From contig NW_013546968.1 in NCBI RefSeq assembly GCF_000711695.1, positions 1 through 64,000 on the forward strand: a stretch of DNA of 64,000 bases, given 5' to 3'. Below the pieces are notes generated by a model. That model made no database searches. It was not told the origin of the DNA and was given only the letters and a program-made list of their open reading frames with translations. Shown here piece after piece: positions 21,675-32,121 of the stretch. The DNA is from Tilletiaria anomala UBC 951 (taxonomy: Eukaryota; Basidiomycota; Exobasidiomycetes; Georgefischeriales; Tilletiariaceae). Made by a program: the position numbers and the translations under genes. The stretch's first letter is position 1. The number at the start of each line of letters is the position of its first letter.

Positions 21675-23235
21675 TCAAAATCTCCTACCATTCACCATAC
21701 CACTTTGCTGCTGCTGCTGCTGCTGTGGCGCTGGCATCGGTCTGACAGGGTACCCTCCCTGTCCGCCTGGAGGAGCTCGCTGCGGGTAGCCCTGGTTGTT
21801 GGGCGGTGGGCGGTAGCCTTGCTGGCCGGCGCCTTGCATTTGGCCGTATCCTGCAGGCGGCTGGCCGTACGGCGCGCCGCCCTGAGGTGGAGGAGGCCGT
21901 ACAGCACCCGGGCCGCCCTGTCCTCGCATCACCTGCGGAGCAGCTTGCGGACTGCCGTAGCCTGAATATGCATTCGGCGAGGGGCCTCTCGCTGGCATTC
22001 CCTGCATGGGCGGCCGCATGTTGCCGCCGCCATTCATGATGACTCTCCCTTGGTAATTGGTTGGCGGCGCGTTCGAGATTGGCGCTGGACCAGCGTTGCG
22101 TGGGACGGGGCCGTTCGTTGGTGTCAGGCCAGGTGCCCGCGCATTCGCACTCGGTCGGCTCGAAGGCACTGCGCCCGCTGGCTTGCCTGCTGCTGCACCG
22201 CCGGACTTTTCCGCTGCCTTTATAATCTCTTCATCAAGCACGTTCAACGCAGCACACAGCACAATCCATTCCACCATGTCTTCGTTCCCCTCGCCCAGCG
22301 TTTGCCACACGGCTTTCTCCTCTGGTGACTTTCCCGTGATGGTCACCCGCGTCCCTCCTCCGCCACCGCCAGAGTTCCTCTGAATCTTGCCAAACTCGAT
22401 CCGCTTCGGAGGAATGAGATGCCCAGCGTAAGTAAAGTAGAACAGTGTCCACCAATTTGCATTCGGATTTGGCTTGGAGACCTGGAAGAGCGGCTGCTCG
22501 TTGCCAGGCGCGTCCGGATTTGGAAGCGTTAGCTTGTAAACCGGCGCGTGGATGCCAGTATTGGTGATGCTCCACTTGAGATTCCGAGACGCTTCGCACC
22601 GCACCGATCGGTCCCTCGATGGGTCAGACGAGTGGCCTGGGTCTGACGCTACCGCACCAGGACCGCCTGGCCCTCGAGAGCCATGCGGGGGGACCATCTT
22701 GGCGACACATAGGTCGCCTTGCGGTGATGGGGTCAGCAGATATGTCTCCTTGTTGAAATTTGTATGGATGTACGAGTATCTGTGCAAGAGAAATCCGAGT
22801 GGTCAGCATAGATATCTTCAGGGATGAGCCGGGCGGTGAAGGCGCTCACAGCGTGTGGTGCGGTTGCCCGTAAGGGGTGACAATGAGGGTGGGAAGGTGA
22901 TTGGGGATCGGCGCATGATTAGGAGAGGTGTAGATGGAGTAGATGGCTATGCAAGGATGAAGGGTCGCGATCAGCATCTTCCTGGCAGCCTTATGAAGGT
23001 AGGGTCGACGCAGCAGGCGCCAGTGCAATCCCTCGCGCACTCGGTTCCAGACAATAAAGGGCAGTCTTGGCGAACATGGATGTGCTGTTGGATGATCGTC
23101 AAGCTGTCCTTCAGGGTAAGGCTGCCTCATCGCAATGAGCCACTCCTCCACGTCCGTGACGCCAGCAATGTTTCCCTCCATCAGAAGCGACATAATGGCT
23201 GTCACAAGAAGAGTCGTTTGACACTCACCAGACAT
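21675..23235 (-). CDS. unidentified protein with conserved-looking core and Pro/Gly/Gln-rich tail
   Basis: Modelled as two exons, 23235-22850 and 22779-21675, 496 aa, joined at a GTGAGC donor and TTGCACAG acceptor that keeps frame (PYGQPHHTL-YSYIHTN). The N-terminal exon has well-folded composition (TTLLVTAIMSLLMEGN, GVTDVEEWLIAMRQ). The middle contains NPNANWWTLFYFTYAGHL and EFGKIQR followed by a Gly run. The C-terminal 150 residues are disordered, rich in Pro, Gly and Gln, ending with a poly-Gln tract. I do not recognise the family. The frame stays open upstream of 23235 (to about 23305, encoding FVFASGSPAN), and long open frames continue to about 23830. Further 5' exons are therefore likely and the given start is provisional. 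Confidence 0.55.
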
Positions 23236-24770
23236 GTTTGCGGGGCTGCCACTCGCGAAGACGAAGCGGAGTGACTTTGTTTGCTCTGACGAGAGGCAAG
23301 TGTATCAAAACTTGCAACCCTCTTTGCTGCAGTGGATCAATGTCCGCCGTCCTCGCCACAGACACAAGGAATGTGGGCTTCGCAATCGACCAGAAATGCA
23401 CCAGTAGGCGCAATCCAGAGCAGCACGTCAAGTAGTTCTGAGCCTGGTAAGGGCGTAGCAACCAACGTGCGTTGACACCAGCGAGCGAGAAAGGGAAAAG
23501 GAGAGGAAAGCGGGCGGGTGAACTTGCGGACGCCCAGCGACCAGACGGCGGCCTTGCAGCGACCAACAATTCGAGCCTCTCTTCCAGCCGCGCTTGAAGC
23601 CTGCTGTGTTATGCTTGAGGCAACGATGTTGATGACGATCTTGTCAATGGCCCCGGCCGGAGTAGTTGGATCGGGGTCGCAGCAGAGGAAAGGGATGTGT
23701 GCAATGTGTGTGTGTGTGCAGTGCAGTGTCAGGAGCTCCTTGCGGGTGATCCCCTCTCCCCTCTCTGCTTCTCTCCAGTCTACAGGCGCACGCTGAGTAG
23801 AGAAGCTGTTAGTGCACGGCGGCCAAGCAAGCAACTACATACTCCAGCCTCTCTTTTCGTGCGTCGCGCAGCAGTTCCGCCGTCTTTCGCTTTTTCGCTC
23901 GCCCTTTTGCCTGTCGTCTCTATTGTGCCGTATGGTCTGGGGAAATGCATGTACACGGAATTCATTCGTACTTAGCGGCCACTAACGCGCAGCGCACTGC
24001 CAGATGCAGAAGACATGTATCAAATCAGAATCAATGTGCGCGAAATGGACTGCGGACGGTCTTTGAAGCCCATGTCTCCTCTCGTCTTGTGGTCGGGTTC
24101 CCTATAAGACCAGAAGACTGAAGAGCGTCATATCGTTTCAAGGTGACAGCAAACGACGTGCACGTCTTGCGGGATTAAGGAGACGCCGTGTCTCCCGAGT
24201 GTGGCCATCATTGTCATGCGCCTCGGGCTTTGATCCGTTGCAATAGTCCTCTGAGAATATGTACTTCGAAAATGAATAGCTGCTATTCAACTTGGCGAAC
24301 GCGCAAACAGCCCTTGCTCAACACTGATGCGACAGGGGCAGGCGTCTGATACAATTAGGTGCGTGGCTGCTCAGCCATCCGCCAAGGCGCTCAGCAGATC
24401 AAATAAAGACAGAGATGCAATACGATCGTCTCTCGAAACGATGCACAACCGGATCGCGAGGCTTGTTACAGCTCATTGAAGCAATGAATTCGAGCACGAG
24501 TGAAGTGGGCAACTATCGGCCATAAAGCCATGAATGACTTCGTCAGATTAAGCATCATCCGAAGCGCTGAGCCAGGAACTGAACATCGTCCACTCATGGT
24601 ACTCAGACAAGGGTCTGCAGGGGCACAGGTGCCAACATGGAGGCATTTCGGCTCGCAACAAGGTCGACTGACTCAATGGAATGGATGCATATCCGCAGTC
24701 TTCCTTCGTCCATTGTCGATGACGTGAGTCGCAGACGCATGATACATGAACTTATTTTAGCTTCTGCAAC
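23236..24770. other. probable 5' exons or leader of the minus-strand gene, then intergenic
   Basis: From 23236 to about 23830 the minus strand has overlapping open frames. Segments such as LLDVLLWIAPTGAFLVD and FWSIAKPTFLVSVART look protein-like, but I could not join them with consistent splice sites. From about 23850 to 24770 I see no gene. Confidence 0.3.
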
Positions 24771-25265
24771 CTAGCGATGGAATATCTTCAACCCCGGCTT
24801 ACCTCGAGGGAACCTTGAAGGTAGCAGCCGATCGTTTTCGGGGAGCAAATCTCCCACAGAGCCGTCTTGTCCTTTGGAGCGGCTCGAGGCTTGCAACCCG
24901 GGACCAGTGAAAGGGTAGTCATCTGAAAACATATGTAGATCATCCTCTTCTTCAACGGTATTGGCCACTTGGAACCATGATTGCGAAATCCAGCGCCTCC
25001 AGGCGACGAAGAAGGAGTATGACGTACAGTAATTGTGATGCTCACAAGCTTGTTGGATAAACCGCTCAAAATCGTTGCTGTATCGCGAATAGCATTCATT
25101 CAATGAGCCTTCAAAGCTACACCACTCAAGTCCGTCGCTCATACTCGAGGCACTGGCTGGTGCCGTGCCCATTGAGAACATTCCTCGCGAATCGTAGCCG
25201 TAGCTAGTGGCAAGGACAGCCGCCAGAGCGCCCCAGCAAGTAGTAAGCAATGGAAAGAGTGGCAT
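24771..25265 (-). CDS. candidate small secreted cysteine-containing protein
   Basis: A 164-residue frame from ATG at 25265 begins with a clear signal-peptide shape (MPLFPLLTTCWGALAAVLAT). It then has four cysteines (WCSFEG, NECYS, QACEHH, NYCTS) and a hydrophilic tail. A GTACGT donor-like site after NY and an in-frame TTTTCAG acceptor 100 or so bases later could remove an internal piece without shifting frame. A GTAAGC site near the end could add another exon. The start is preceded by CTTTGATTCCAG, itself acceptor-like. No homology recognised. It could be an effector-like secreted protein or a fortuitous frame in a gene-poor region. Confidence 0.4.
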   Translation of the reverse strand: MPLFPLLTTCWGALAAVLATSYGYDSRGMFSMGTAPASASSMSDGLEWCSFEGSLNECYSRYSNDFERFIQQACEHHNYCTSYSFFVAWRRWISQSWFQVANTVEEEDDLHMFSDDYPFTGPGLQASSRSKGQDGSVGDLLPENDRLLPSRFPRGKPGLKIFHR

Positions 25266-26080
25266 CTGGAATCAAAGAGGGCCTCTTATACAGCATCCAT
25301 CTCCGGCCATCGTGGTTTTCGAACGGACTACGCGGACGACAGGGAATGCAAATACACTTCGTCTGATCTTGGCTGTACCATTTCCCAGACAGGTGCTAGC
25401 TGCGGCTGCTGCAGAATTCGAGCTGAAGTAGAACGCCGGCGTGGTCGAGTCTGCCTGTTTTAGTGCCATCCAGACTTCGAGATTGTGGAAGGATGACTCG
25501 ACACAGAACTACAACGATGGAAACATATCCGCTGACCTGTCCGAATGTTCTTGTCGCATTTGACGATCTAATCTGTCTGGCAGCTTCAAAGCGCCTGTGC
25601 GCTACTCATATGCTGGAGTCTGTCAGCGCTGATGCCGGCCTGGAGAGCCTTTAGAACATAGCCGCACTGTTCCCAAATTCTCGCATCACATGAAATGCCG
25701 CATCTGCAGACTGGTGCATGTGAAGCTCTGAGATTCGAAGTAGTGTTGCAGCTGAATTCGAAGTCTAAATCTGAATGCCTAGAAAAGTATTTTGGGGCTC
25801 TGGAGCACCGGGAGCTGAAGCGCAAACAGGTGTACAATGGTCAATCTTCACGCTTCAGGAGTCATCATCCACCATTCACTCACTATATTCATGTATGTTT
25901 AGTAATCACTTAGCTCCTCCTTTGGCTCTTAACAATGACGCGCTCTCATCATCATCGCCGGGTGCCGACGCTTTCCTCGAACAGGCCCCACATCACTCAC
26001 TACATTATCATCGATAAAGTTCATGGTCCTGTAAACCTGTAGCGCATGCGGCGCGACGTCACGCCAAAACTGAACTCCAA

Positions 26081-26130
26081 GGCGCCTTGACCCGCCCGTT
26101 CGCGGGCCATACGGTCAAGGAGCAGGCGCC
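26081..26130. repeat. nested GC-rich inverted repeat
   Basis: The outer arms are GGCGCC at 26081-26086 with 26125-26130, and TTGACC at 26087-26092 with GGTCAA at 26113-26118. A six-base bulge lies on the 3' side. Inside, GCCCG (26094-26098) pairs with CGGGC (26103-26107) around a TTCG loop. The structure is strong for non-coding DNA. Its role is unknown: it could be a small structured RNA, a protein-binding palindrome or a transposon end. Confidence 0.5.
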
Positions 26131-27091
26131 TGTGGGCGCACGAGCACAAATGAACTGGGCCACAGTCCACACACTACACAGTAACATGTGTCGCAGGCAC
26201 GCGGTTCCAGGCGGACAACCAATGCTGTGGCGAACGTCGCTCTCGGAAAGGGACAAACGAAGACTGCTCGTCGTACGCGATGGCGTCTCGACTTTGGGCT
26301 CAGGCCGCATGCGGACCTTCTCCTTGGGAGAATCTCCAGCCTGAATTCCCGATAACTATCTCATGTTGAACGTGCTTGGCGGCTGTGGTTTGTGTACCTT
26401 GGTCTCATGAATGCGAAAAAACTGTGTTGTACCAATGAGTCGACAATTGACGACAACTGGCACCAGGGCGAGGCCTGGCACGACTGGAGGTCTGGTGATA
26501 AGATGTGCGACTTGCTCTCCAGAACTGCCATCTAGCGAGGCAGGTAAGGCGAGAGTCAATTTCTGAAAGCGGTGAGAGGCCGTGAGGCCATGAGGAGGGA
26601 CGGCCTCGGCCCTTCAACAATCCGATAGCGCAGGTCGCACAACGACACTGGCGTAACGCATAGCGGGTGGTGTCACTTTCGGAGCATCCGAGCTTTTTCA
26701 GCGTGCACCGCTTCCGGGTGGAGCCTATCTGAGGCTAGGAAGTACCGCAGTCAGCGGGGCATTGCGTCACTCTGCCAGCTTCTGAATATAGTGTCCTTGG
26801 CTCCAGCGCTCAGGTGCCTTTTTTTTCTGAGCGGGCGCTGGTGTCAGACAGTCAGTCACCATAGGGCATGCGTACTGTGTACTTCCATTTCCGGGCAGAA
26901 AGGAAGCGAATTCCCGCTCTTCTATACACTAGGCTCTCCAGTCGCCGCTTCCAAGGTTTGATAGAAGACAAATTTGGTGCCACCTGCTGGTTTGACGCCG
27001 CGCACCCTCGGAGGATGGGAGCCCCTTCCGATGAAAGATGTTCGATCCGCAAAAGAAAGGCAAAATGAGGGGCGCACAGGTGTCAAAGAGG

Positions 27092-27097
27092 TATAAG
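27092..27097 (+). promoter_or_regulatory. TATA-like box of the Ser-rich wall protein gene
   Basis: TATAAG lies 250 bp before the ATG at 27342 and is followed by a CT-rich leader. Position and orientation fit a core promoter element. Confidence 0.4.
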
Positions 27098-27341
27098 AAC
27101 CCGAGCAGGCGGCCTTGCTTGCCCAAACTTCTTCCTTCCCCTTCTCTCCCTGTAGCTGGCTACAAACCATCTCCCCCAGGTTCCTTCGTCCTCAAGCGAG
27201 TGTTCGATACACTGCCAATCCTCCACTTCCTGTTTATCCACTTTTCGACTTCGATACGGAACAGCTGGTCTGCTTCCACCACTATCGACACTCTCATTTC
27301 ATCACTGTGCTGACCGTCTGTCCAACCGCCATTTTCGCACC

Positions 27342-28805
27342 ATGACCAAGATCTCGCTCTACGCTCTCATCGGCGCTGTCGCCACGGCCTCTCTGTCCGT
27401 CAGCGCTGCATCTGTCACTGTTGCCGAGGCCCGCGTCACGCCGCTGGCCACCCGCAACATCGATACGAGCAGCGATTGGAACTACGATAGCTGGGCTCGC
27501 CGTGATATCACCCAGCCTCGCAACACCTGGGAGATGCCCGCGGCCCGCGCTGGTATCATCTTCGCCCGGGATGATGTGGCTTCATCATCCTCTGACTCTA
27601 GCTCTATTGCCACACCGTCACCGAGCACAAAGTCTAGCGACAACTACAAGCACCACAAGCACCACAAGCACAAGTCTACTCCTGCCGACGCTAAGGCCGA
27701 ATCGACGTCATCCAGCTCGAGTTCGTCATCCAGCTCGAGTTCGTCGTCAACCTCGAGTTCGTCGTCAACCTGGAGTTCGTCGTCAACTTCGACTTCGTCG
27801 TCAACTTCGACTGCGTCGTCAACTTCGACTGCGTCGTCAACTTCGACTTCGTCGTCAAGCTCTTCCAGTAGCCACAGTGCGACCTCAACCACATCTTCGG
27901 CCGCCAAGGCCACACCCACCCCTGCTCCTGTCTGGGATGCCGAGAAGTTCCGCGCCGACTTGAAGTCCAAGCTCGACAAGCAGCGCACCAACCTGTCTGA
28001 AAAGATGTCATCCGTGTCCTCGTCCCTGTCTTCGGCTCGCGCATCCCACTCGGCCTACGCCGCCTCGGTCACCAAGTCTCACTCGACGATCGCCATGCCC
28101 ACCGCCACCCACGGTCACTGCGATGGTATCAAGGTCCATGGCAAGTGCTGCAGCACTCGCATTGTCATTGACGGCAAGTGCTATGCCTCAGACGACAAAG
28201 GCTCCACTAAGCCTATCCCCGGCAAGACGGTCTATATCAACAACAAGGAAGTCAAGATCTCCGAGTCAAGCACCTCGCACAACTCGACCTTGTCTTCTTC
28301 GTCGTCTTCTTCGTCTTCGTCTTCTTCGTCATCTTCGTCGTCGTCCTCACTGTCTGCCGCCAAGGCCACTTCCACAAGCTCCACGGCCTTGCACAATGAC
28401 AAGAAGAAGGAAGAGCACCTGAGCAAGACCCGCGTCGAGCTCAAGCACCAAAAGGAGGAGGCCAAGCACGAACTCCAGAAGGCAAAGGAGGACCTCAAGA
28501 AGGCCAAGAAGCCGGAAGAAAAGCAGAAGGCCCACGACGACGTTAAGCACGCCAAGGACAAGGCCATCAAGGTGCAGGAAGGCGAGAAGAACCTCAAGGT
28601 TGAAGAGGCGGCTCTGAAGGAGAAGACCAAGGCCGACAAGAAGGAAGCTGATCACGACGCTTCCAAGTCGGCCACCATTCTTGCAACGCCCCACATCAAG
28701 ACTACAAAGAAGAGCGGTGCTGTCTCAGACCTTCTCAATTCGACTGGCTTCAAGCCGGTCGTGACTGCCGCCTTTGCCGTCATTCTCGCCAACAGCGTGC
28801 TGTAG
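27342..28805 (+). CDS. secreted Ser-rich cell-wall protein with charged C-terminal half, probable GPI anchor
   Basis: Single exon, 487 aa, from ATG in a strong context (GCACCATGACC). Residues 1-22 are a signal peptide (LIGAVATASLSVSA). Then a region with RR and DD pairs, a His/Lys patch (KHHKHHKHK), and a long Ser/Thr run encoded by an 18-bp minisatellite. A short cysteine segment follows (HCDGIKVHGKCCSTRIVIDGKC), then a second Ser run. Next is a strongly charged Lys/Glu/Ala stretch of about 90 residues likely to form a coiled coil (HQKEEAKHELQKAKEDLKKA). The C-terminus (LLNSTGFKPVVTAAFAVILANSVL region) is hydrophobic, as in GPI precursors. No enzyme domain. The Ser/Thr runs are likely O-mannosylated, giving a stalk at the cell surface. 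Confidence 0.75.
   Translation: MTKISLYALIGAVATASLSVSAASVTVAEARVTPLATRNIDTSSDWNYDSWARRDITQPRNTWEMPAARAGIIFARDDVASSSSDSSSIATPSPSTKSSDNYKHHKHHKHKSTPADAKAESTSSSSSSSSSSSSSSTSSSSSTWSSSSTSTSSSTSTASSTSTASSTSTSSSSSSSSHSATSTTSSAAKATPTPAPVWDAEKFRADLKSKLDKQRTNLSEKMSSVSSSLSSARASHSAYAASVTKSHSTIAMPTATHGHCDGIKVHGKCCSTRIVIDGKCYASDDKGSTKPIPGKTVYINNKEVKISESSTSHNSTLSSSSSSSSSSSSSSSSSSSLSAAKATSTSSTALHNDKKKEEHLSKTRVELKHQKEEAKHELQKAKEDLKKAKKPEEKQKAHDDVKHAKDKAIKVQEGEKNLKVEEAALKEKTKADKKEADHDASKSATILATPHIKTTKKSGAVSDLLNSTGFKPVVTAAFAVILANSVL
27705..27866 (+). repeat. coding minisatellite, about nine 18-bp units
   Basis: Units of the type TCGTCGTCAACTTCGACT repeat head to tail inside the Ser-rich wall protein gene, encoding S-S-S-T-S-T or similar. 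Units 5 and 6 are identical to each other, as are 7 and 8. The outer units are diverged, which suggests recent internal expansion. Confidence 0.85.
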
Positions 28806-29984
28806 AGCCCCTTGCAAATATCTGACCATGACGAGTCTAGCTTTAGCACAGTCCATAATGAGAACTACGGCCAACTTGAACTCAAGAAGGAAACAATATG
28901 CGAGATGTGTACTTATCATTCCTGGAGGGGAAAGAATGACTTGTTCAACAAATTGCTGTGTTCGCCTGTTCGTTTCGAAATCACGCATCGTGCGCTGCTC
29001 ACCGCTGATCAGTACAGTCGCTGCTAGTAGAATATCCGAGCCCGGCGACGTCCATTGGCAGAAATTTTGAGACATTGCAGCAGGGAATGGTGTGATCTCG
29101 TTTGACAAGTATTAGTTCGCAATGCCATAAGGCTGCGAAAGGTTCCGCTTTTGCTCTACAAGTCTGGACTGGCTAAAAAGCACCCTGCTATTGCAACACA
29201 TCAGCCGACGCTGATATGGCAAGGGCCTTGACGAAGATTTGGTACCATTTTCTGTCATCATAGCCGCATAGAATGGTATGTTGTCGGGATGCAGCAAAGT
29301 GACTTTCAGCGTGCACGGTCCATGAGGTATGTACAGGCCTGTCACAGTTTGATAGTGTGGCTTCGCCAGCACCACATTTCACCATGCGAACTCTGCAGAC
29401 ATTATTGTCGAGCTGTGGATGATCCACTGAGCGTTGCTGTGAGGCGTCCTGTCCAAAGCGTCCGATGCGTTCGCAACTTGACCATGCAGGAACACCACAT
29501 GTCCGCAACGCAACGCAAGGCGCGTCGTTGTGGTTGCAACTAGCCTCACACATGACCAGCGCTGCAGCCAACATGGATGAAAATCATGACAGAGACAAGT
29601 TTTATGTGCATCAGACTCGCATTGCCGAATCGTATGCTATGCGGACAGTGGAGAGGACCGAGGACAGGGCATTCAGTAAGCGAGGCCAGGTGATAATGAT
29701 AAAGAGAACCCCGAAGCTTCGAAGCTCAACCTGTTTGACTTACGCCTCATAGGATTGACACGGCCATCGAGGTGCTGTCTCGGCCGAGAAAAGTGCCTCT
29801 TACAGAAAATATATGATCATTTGGATTTTGCCTCCAGAAAGCGAACATCAGGGAATAGGACGTCTCATCGCCTTCTCGTTTCTAATGTCTTGACCACATC
29901 CATTAAACATATAACTCCCTATATAGCTCACCCTAGTGAATCGAATGTTACACCCAGGAGAGCTGCATCTCAGTGAAATCTCAG
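28806..29984. other. intergenic, no gene seen
   Basis: Only short random-looking frames on both strands; AT-richer than the flanking genes. Holds the 3' UTR of the wall protein gene and the promoter of the Mzm1-bL31m gene. Confidence 0.45.
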
Positions 29985-30970
29985 ATGTCGCTCACTCAAG
30001 CCCAAAAAGTGCGGGCCCTTTCGCTTTATCGGCGTCTACTCAAAGCTGGCCAGACCACGTTCGCTGGGGACCAGCGGGTCATTTCAGCCTGGCAAGACAA
30101 GATCAAGACCTCCTTCAAGGGACCTCAGCAACTCGCCAGCGATGGGGCTAAGGCTGTGGAAGCCAAGCTACAGGAGTGGGAGGATGTCATTATGCTGCTG
30201 AGGCGGAACGTTGTGCAAGGAACAATGCACCCCGAGACTGGCGCTTACAGTGAGTCGACACGCTCATGTGCAGGGCGTTTTGCACACTACAGAACATTGA
30301 CCGAGCTTGTCTTGCAGGCTTGCGATTCACAGCAGACACCGAGCTTGGATCAAATGAATCGGTAAAGCAGGCACGTAAGCAGCAATTAGAGTCTCTGGCG
30401 ACTAGCAAGGGCCCGTCGTGCCGAAGCTCCCAGACCCGAGCATTCAGTCACGCATCGCCAGCTCAACTGCTTTCCGCGTCTTCTCGAGCGCTGGACTTCT
30501 CCACATCCTCACGTCATGCGTTACCGCAACAGCGAACGTTCAGCTCGAGCAGGCTGTATGCGGCTAAGGCTTCTTCAAGCTCTGTCCCCTCGCCTGTCCC
30601 TCACTTCCCAACAACGATGATTCTCTCGGACGGTTCATCGATTCAGATGCACACCACCTCGCCACGACATGTCACTCGTCTGACACGTGACGTCACCAAC
30701 CACCCGCTGTGGAACCCTGCGTCGGAGAAGCGTGGTAATGGCCAGGGCGATGGGTCCGAGGCGGAAGTCGGCAGGCTCGGTCGCTTTAGGCGACGCTTCG
30801 CAGAGGAGGCTATCCCTGCATCATTGCCATCGTCTGGCGCAAGGTCTGGCAGCGCACAGGCAGCCGATGGGCGGTTCGGGGAAGAAGACTTGGCATGGAT
30901 GAGCGTGGGTGGCAGGCAAGCGCGAGCCGGGACACCGATCTCGAAATCGAAGGCCAAGGGCAAGAAATGA
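29985..30970 (+). CDS. MZM1: Mzm1/LYRM7 complex III assembly factor fused in frame to mitochondrial ribosomal protein bL31m
   Basis: Two exons, 29985-30249 and 30318-30970; 305 aa. Residues 1-115 or so are a LYR protein (LYR at 14-16 in ALSLYRRLLKAG, then FKG, LLRRNVVQG, LRFTADTELGSNESVKQA). The order matches Mzm1/LYRM7, the matrix chaperone that holds the Rieske protein before insertion into complex III. The frame continues through a Ser/Arg-rich linker (about 125-188) with no acidic residues for long stretches, like a mitochondrial presequence. It has R-x-(F/Y)-(S/A) sites such as RLY-A at 167-170. From residue 189 comes bL31m: MILSDGSSIQMHTTSPR, then LTRDVTNHPLWNP and FRRRFAEE. The intron (GTGAGT to TTGCAG) lies inside the Mzm1 part. 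No ATG in the linker could start a separate bL31m with its presequence on the spliced mRNA. Confidence 0.85.
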
Positions 30971-32121
30971 GTGGCACAGAGCCCCTTGTATGCAGTTGTA
31001 TCTTCGTGCAATGCCTTTGTTTCTTCTTGCAATACCTTTCATGCTCCTATTTGCACGCATCAGGTCTGTCTCCAGGACCTGGGTTGACGTGCGGTTAACT
31101 TCAAAGACTTCGTGCGAAGGCATCCTTAGTACCTGGTAGATATTGCTCTTGTATAGTGGAACTGCACTCCGCGCGGAAAGTCCTCAACACATGCATCCGG
31201 GTGCGCCTCTCAGCTTGGCTCAGTGCTTGCTTCTTTGCCTGAGCACCTCGGTGTACAAATGTCGTAGCGGTTGTTTCATATATAGACAGCAGATGCTCAT
31301 TCGGCCGACTGCAGGTCGAAGAAAGAGCGGTCTGATCGGGTCGTATTCTTGGCGAGAGGAAGGCGAAAAGGCCGTTCACGTTGATATTGTGATGTGACGA
31401 CTGGTGCTGCTGGTGTTGGCTTGATGGTGGCACAGTCTCACTGTGGCCGATTACCGATAGGCGCCGGCGCGCTCCTCCGAAGATCTCGCAGGGTGCGCAA
31501 CCACAACTTCAACATCTCAGAACCACTCTCCACAGAACTCCAACGTCCCTAACGGTCCCATCAATCATCCATCTGGTTCCATGAATCAACTTACCGAAAT
31601 TAGCAGCTTCTGCACAAATACCTACCTTGCCAGTGTGGATCTCAATGTGATATGCAAACCGACACTGGCGCCTTGAGAATTCAATCTTTATCGTCCTCGC
31701 GCGCGGGTGCTCACTGCTTCGACGACCCTAATTGATTACCGGAAAATCACATCCAACAGCTTATGCAACTGAGACTCGTCGGCTTACTGACTACACCTTG
31801 AGGCAACTTGAACTGATTGACCGCGCCACGCTGATCCAAAGTCGCTCGGAGGTGGGGTTTCTTCTCCCAATAGACTTGCGACCAACAAGCATCGATGCAA
31901 AGCGTTTTTTGTGAACATTGCCTACCTAGGGTCTGGCCAGACCTGACGTATAAAAGACCACGACAGAGTGCCGTAGTCTTGACATTCACCTTAAGTTCAT
32001 TCGACCTTGATGTCATCCGCCTCGGCTTCTCGTCCACGTTGTCCTTCAGCTTTGCCTTCGACCGCTGACCACATCTCAAGGTAAGATTGATTTCGAGCGA
32101 CCGCCCGCAAGATATCCCATA
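30971..32121. other. intergenic, promoter of the sedolisin gene at its end
   Basis: No coding frame recognised. The last 200 bp hold a TATA box and the leader of the sedolisin gene. Confidence 0.45.
31949..31956 (+). promoter_or_regulatory. TATA box of the sedolisin gene
   Basis: TATAAAAG lies 173 bp upstream of the ATG at 32122, the best TATA match in the window, followed by a CT-rich leader. Confidence 0.55.

Larger units (their letters stand above)
25266..27341. other. intergenic, no gene seen; contains a nested inverted repeat
   Basis: About 2.1 kb without a credible coding frame. It contains a GC-rich nested hairpin at 26081-26130. From about 27090 on it holds the promoter and CT-rich leader of the Ser-rich wall protein gene. 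Confidence 0.45.
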
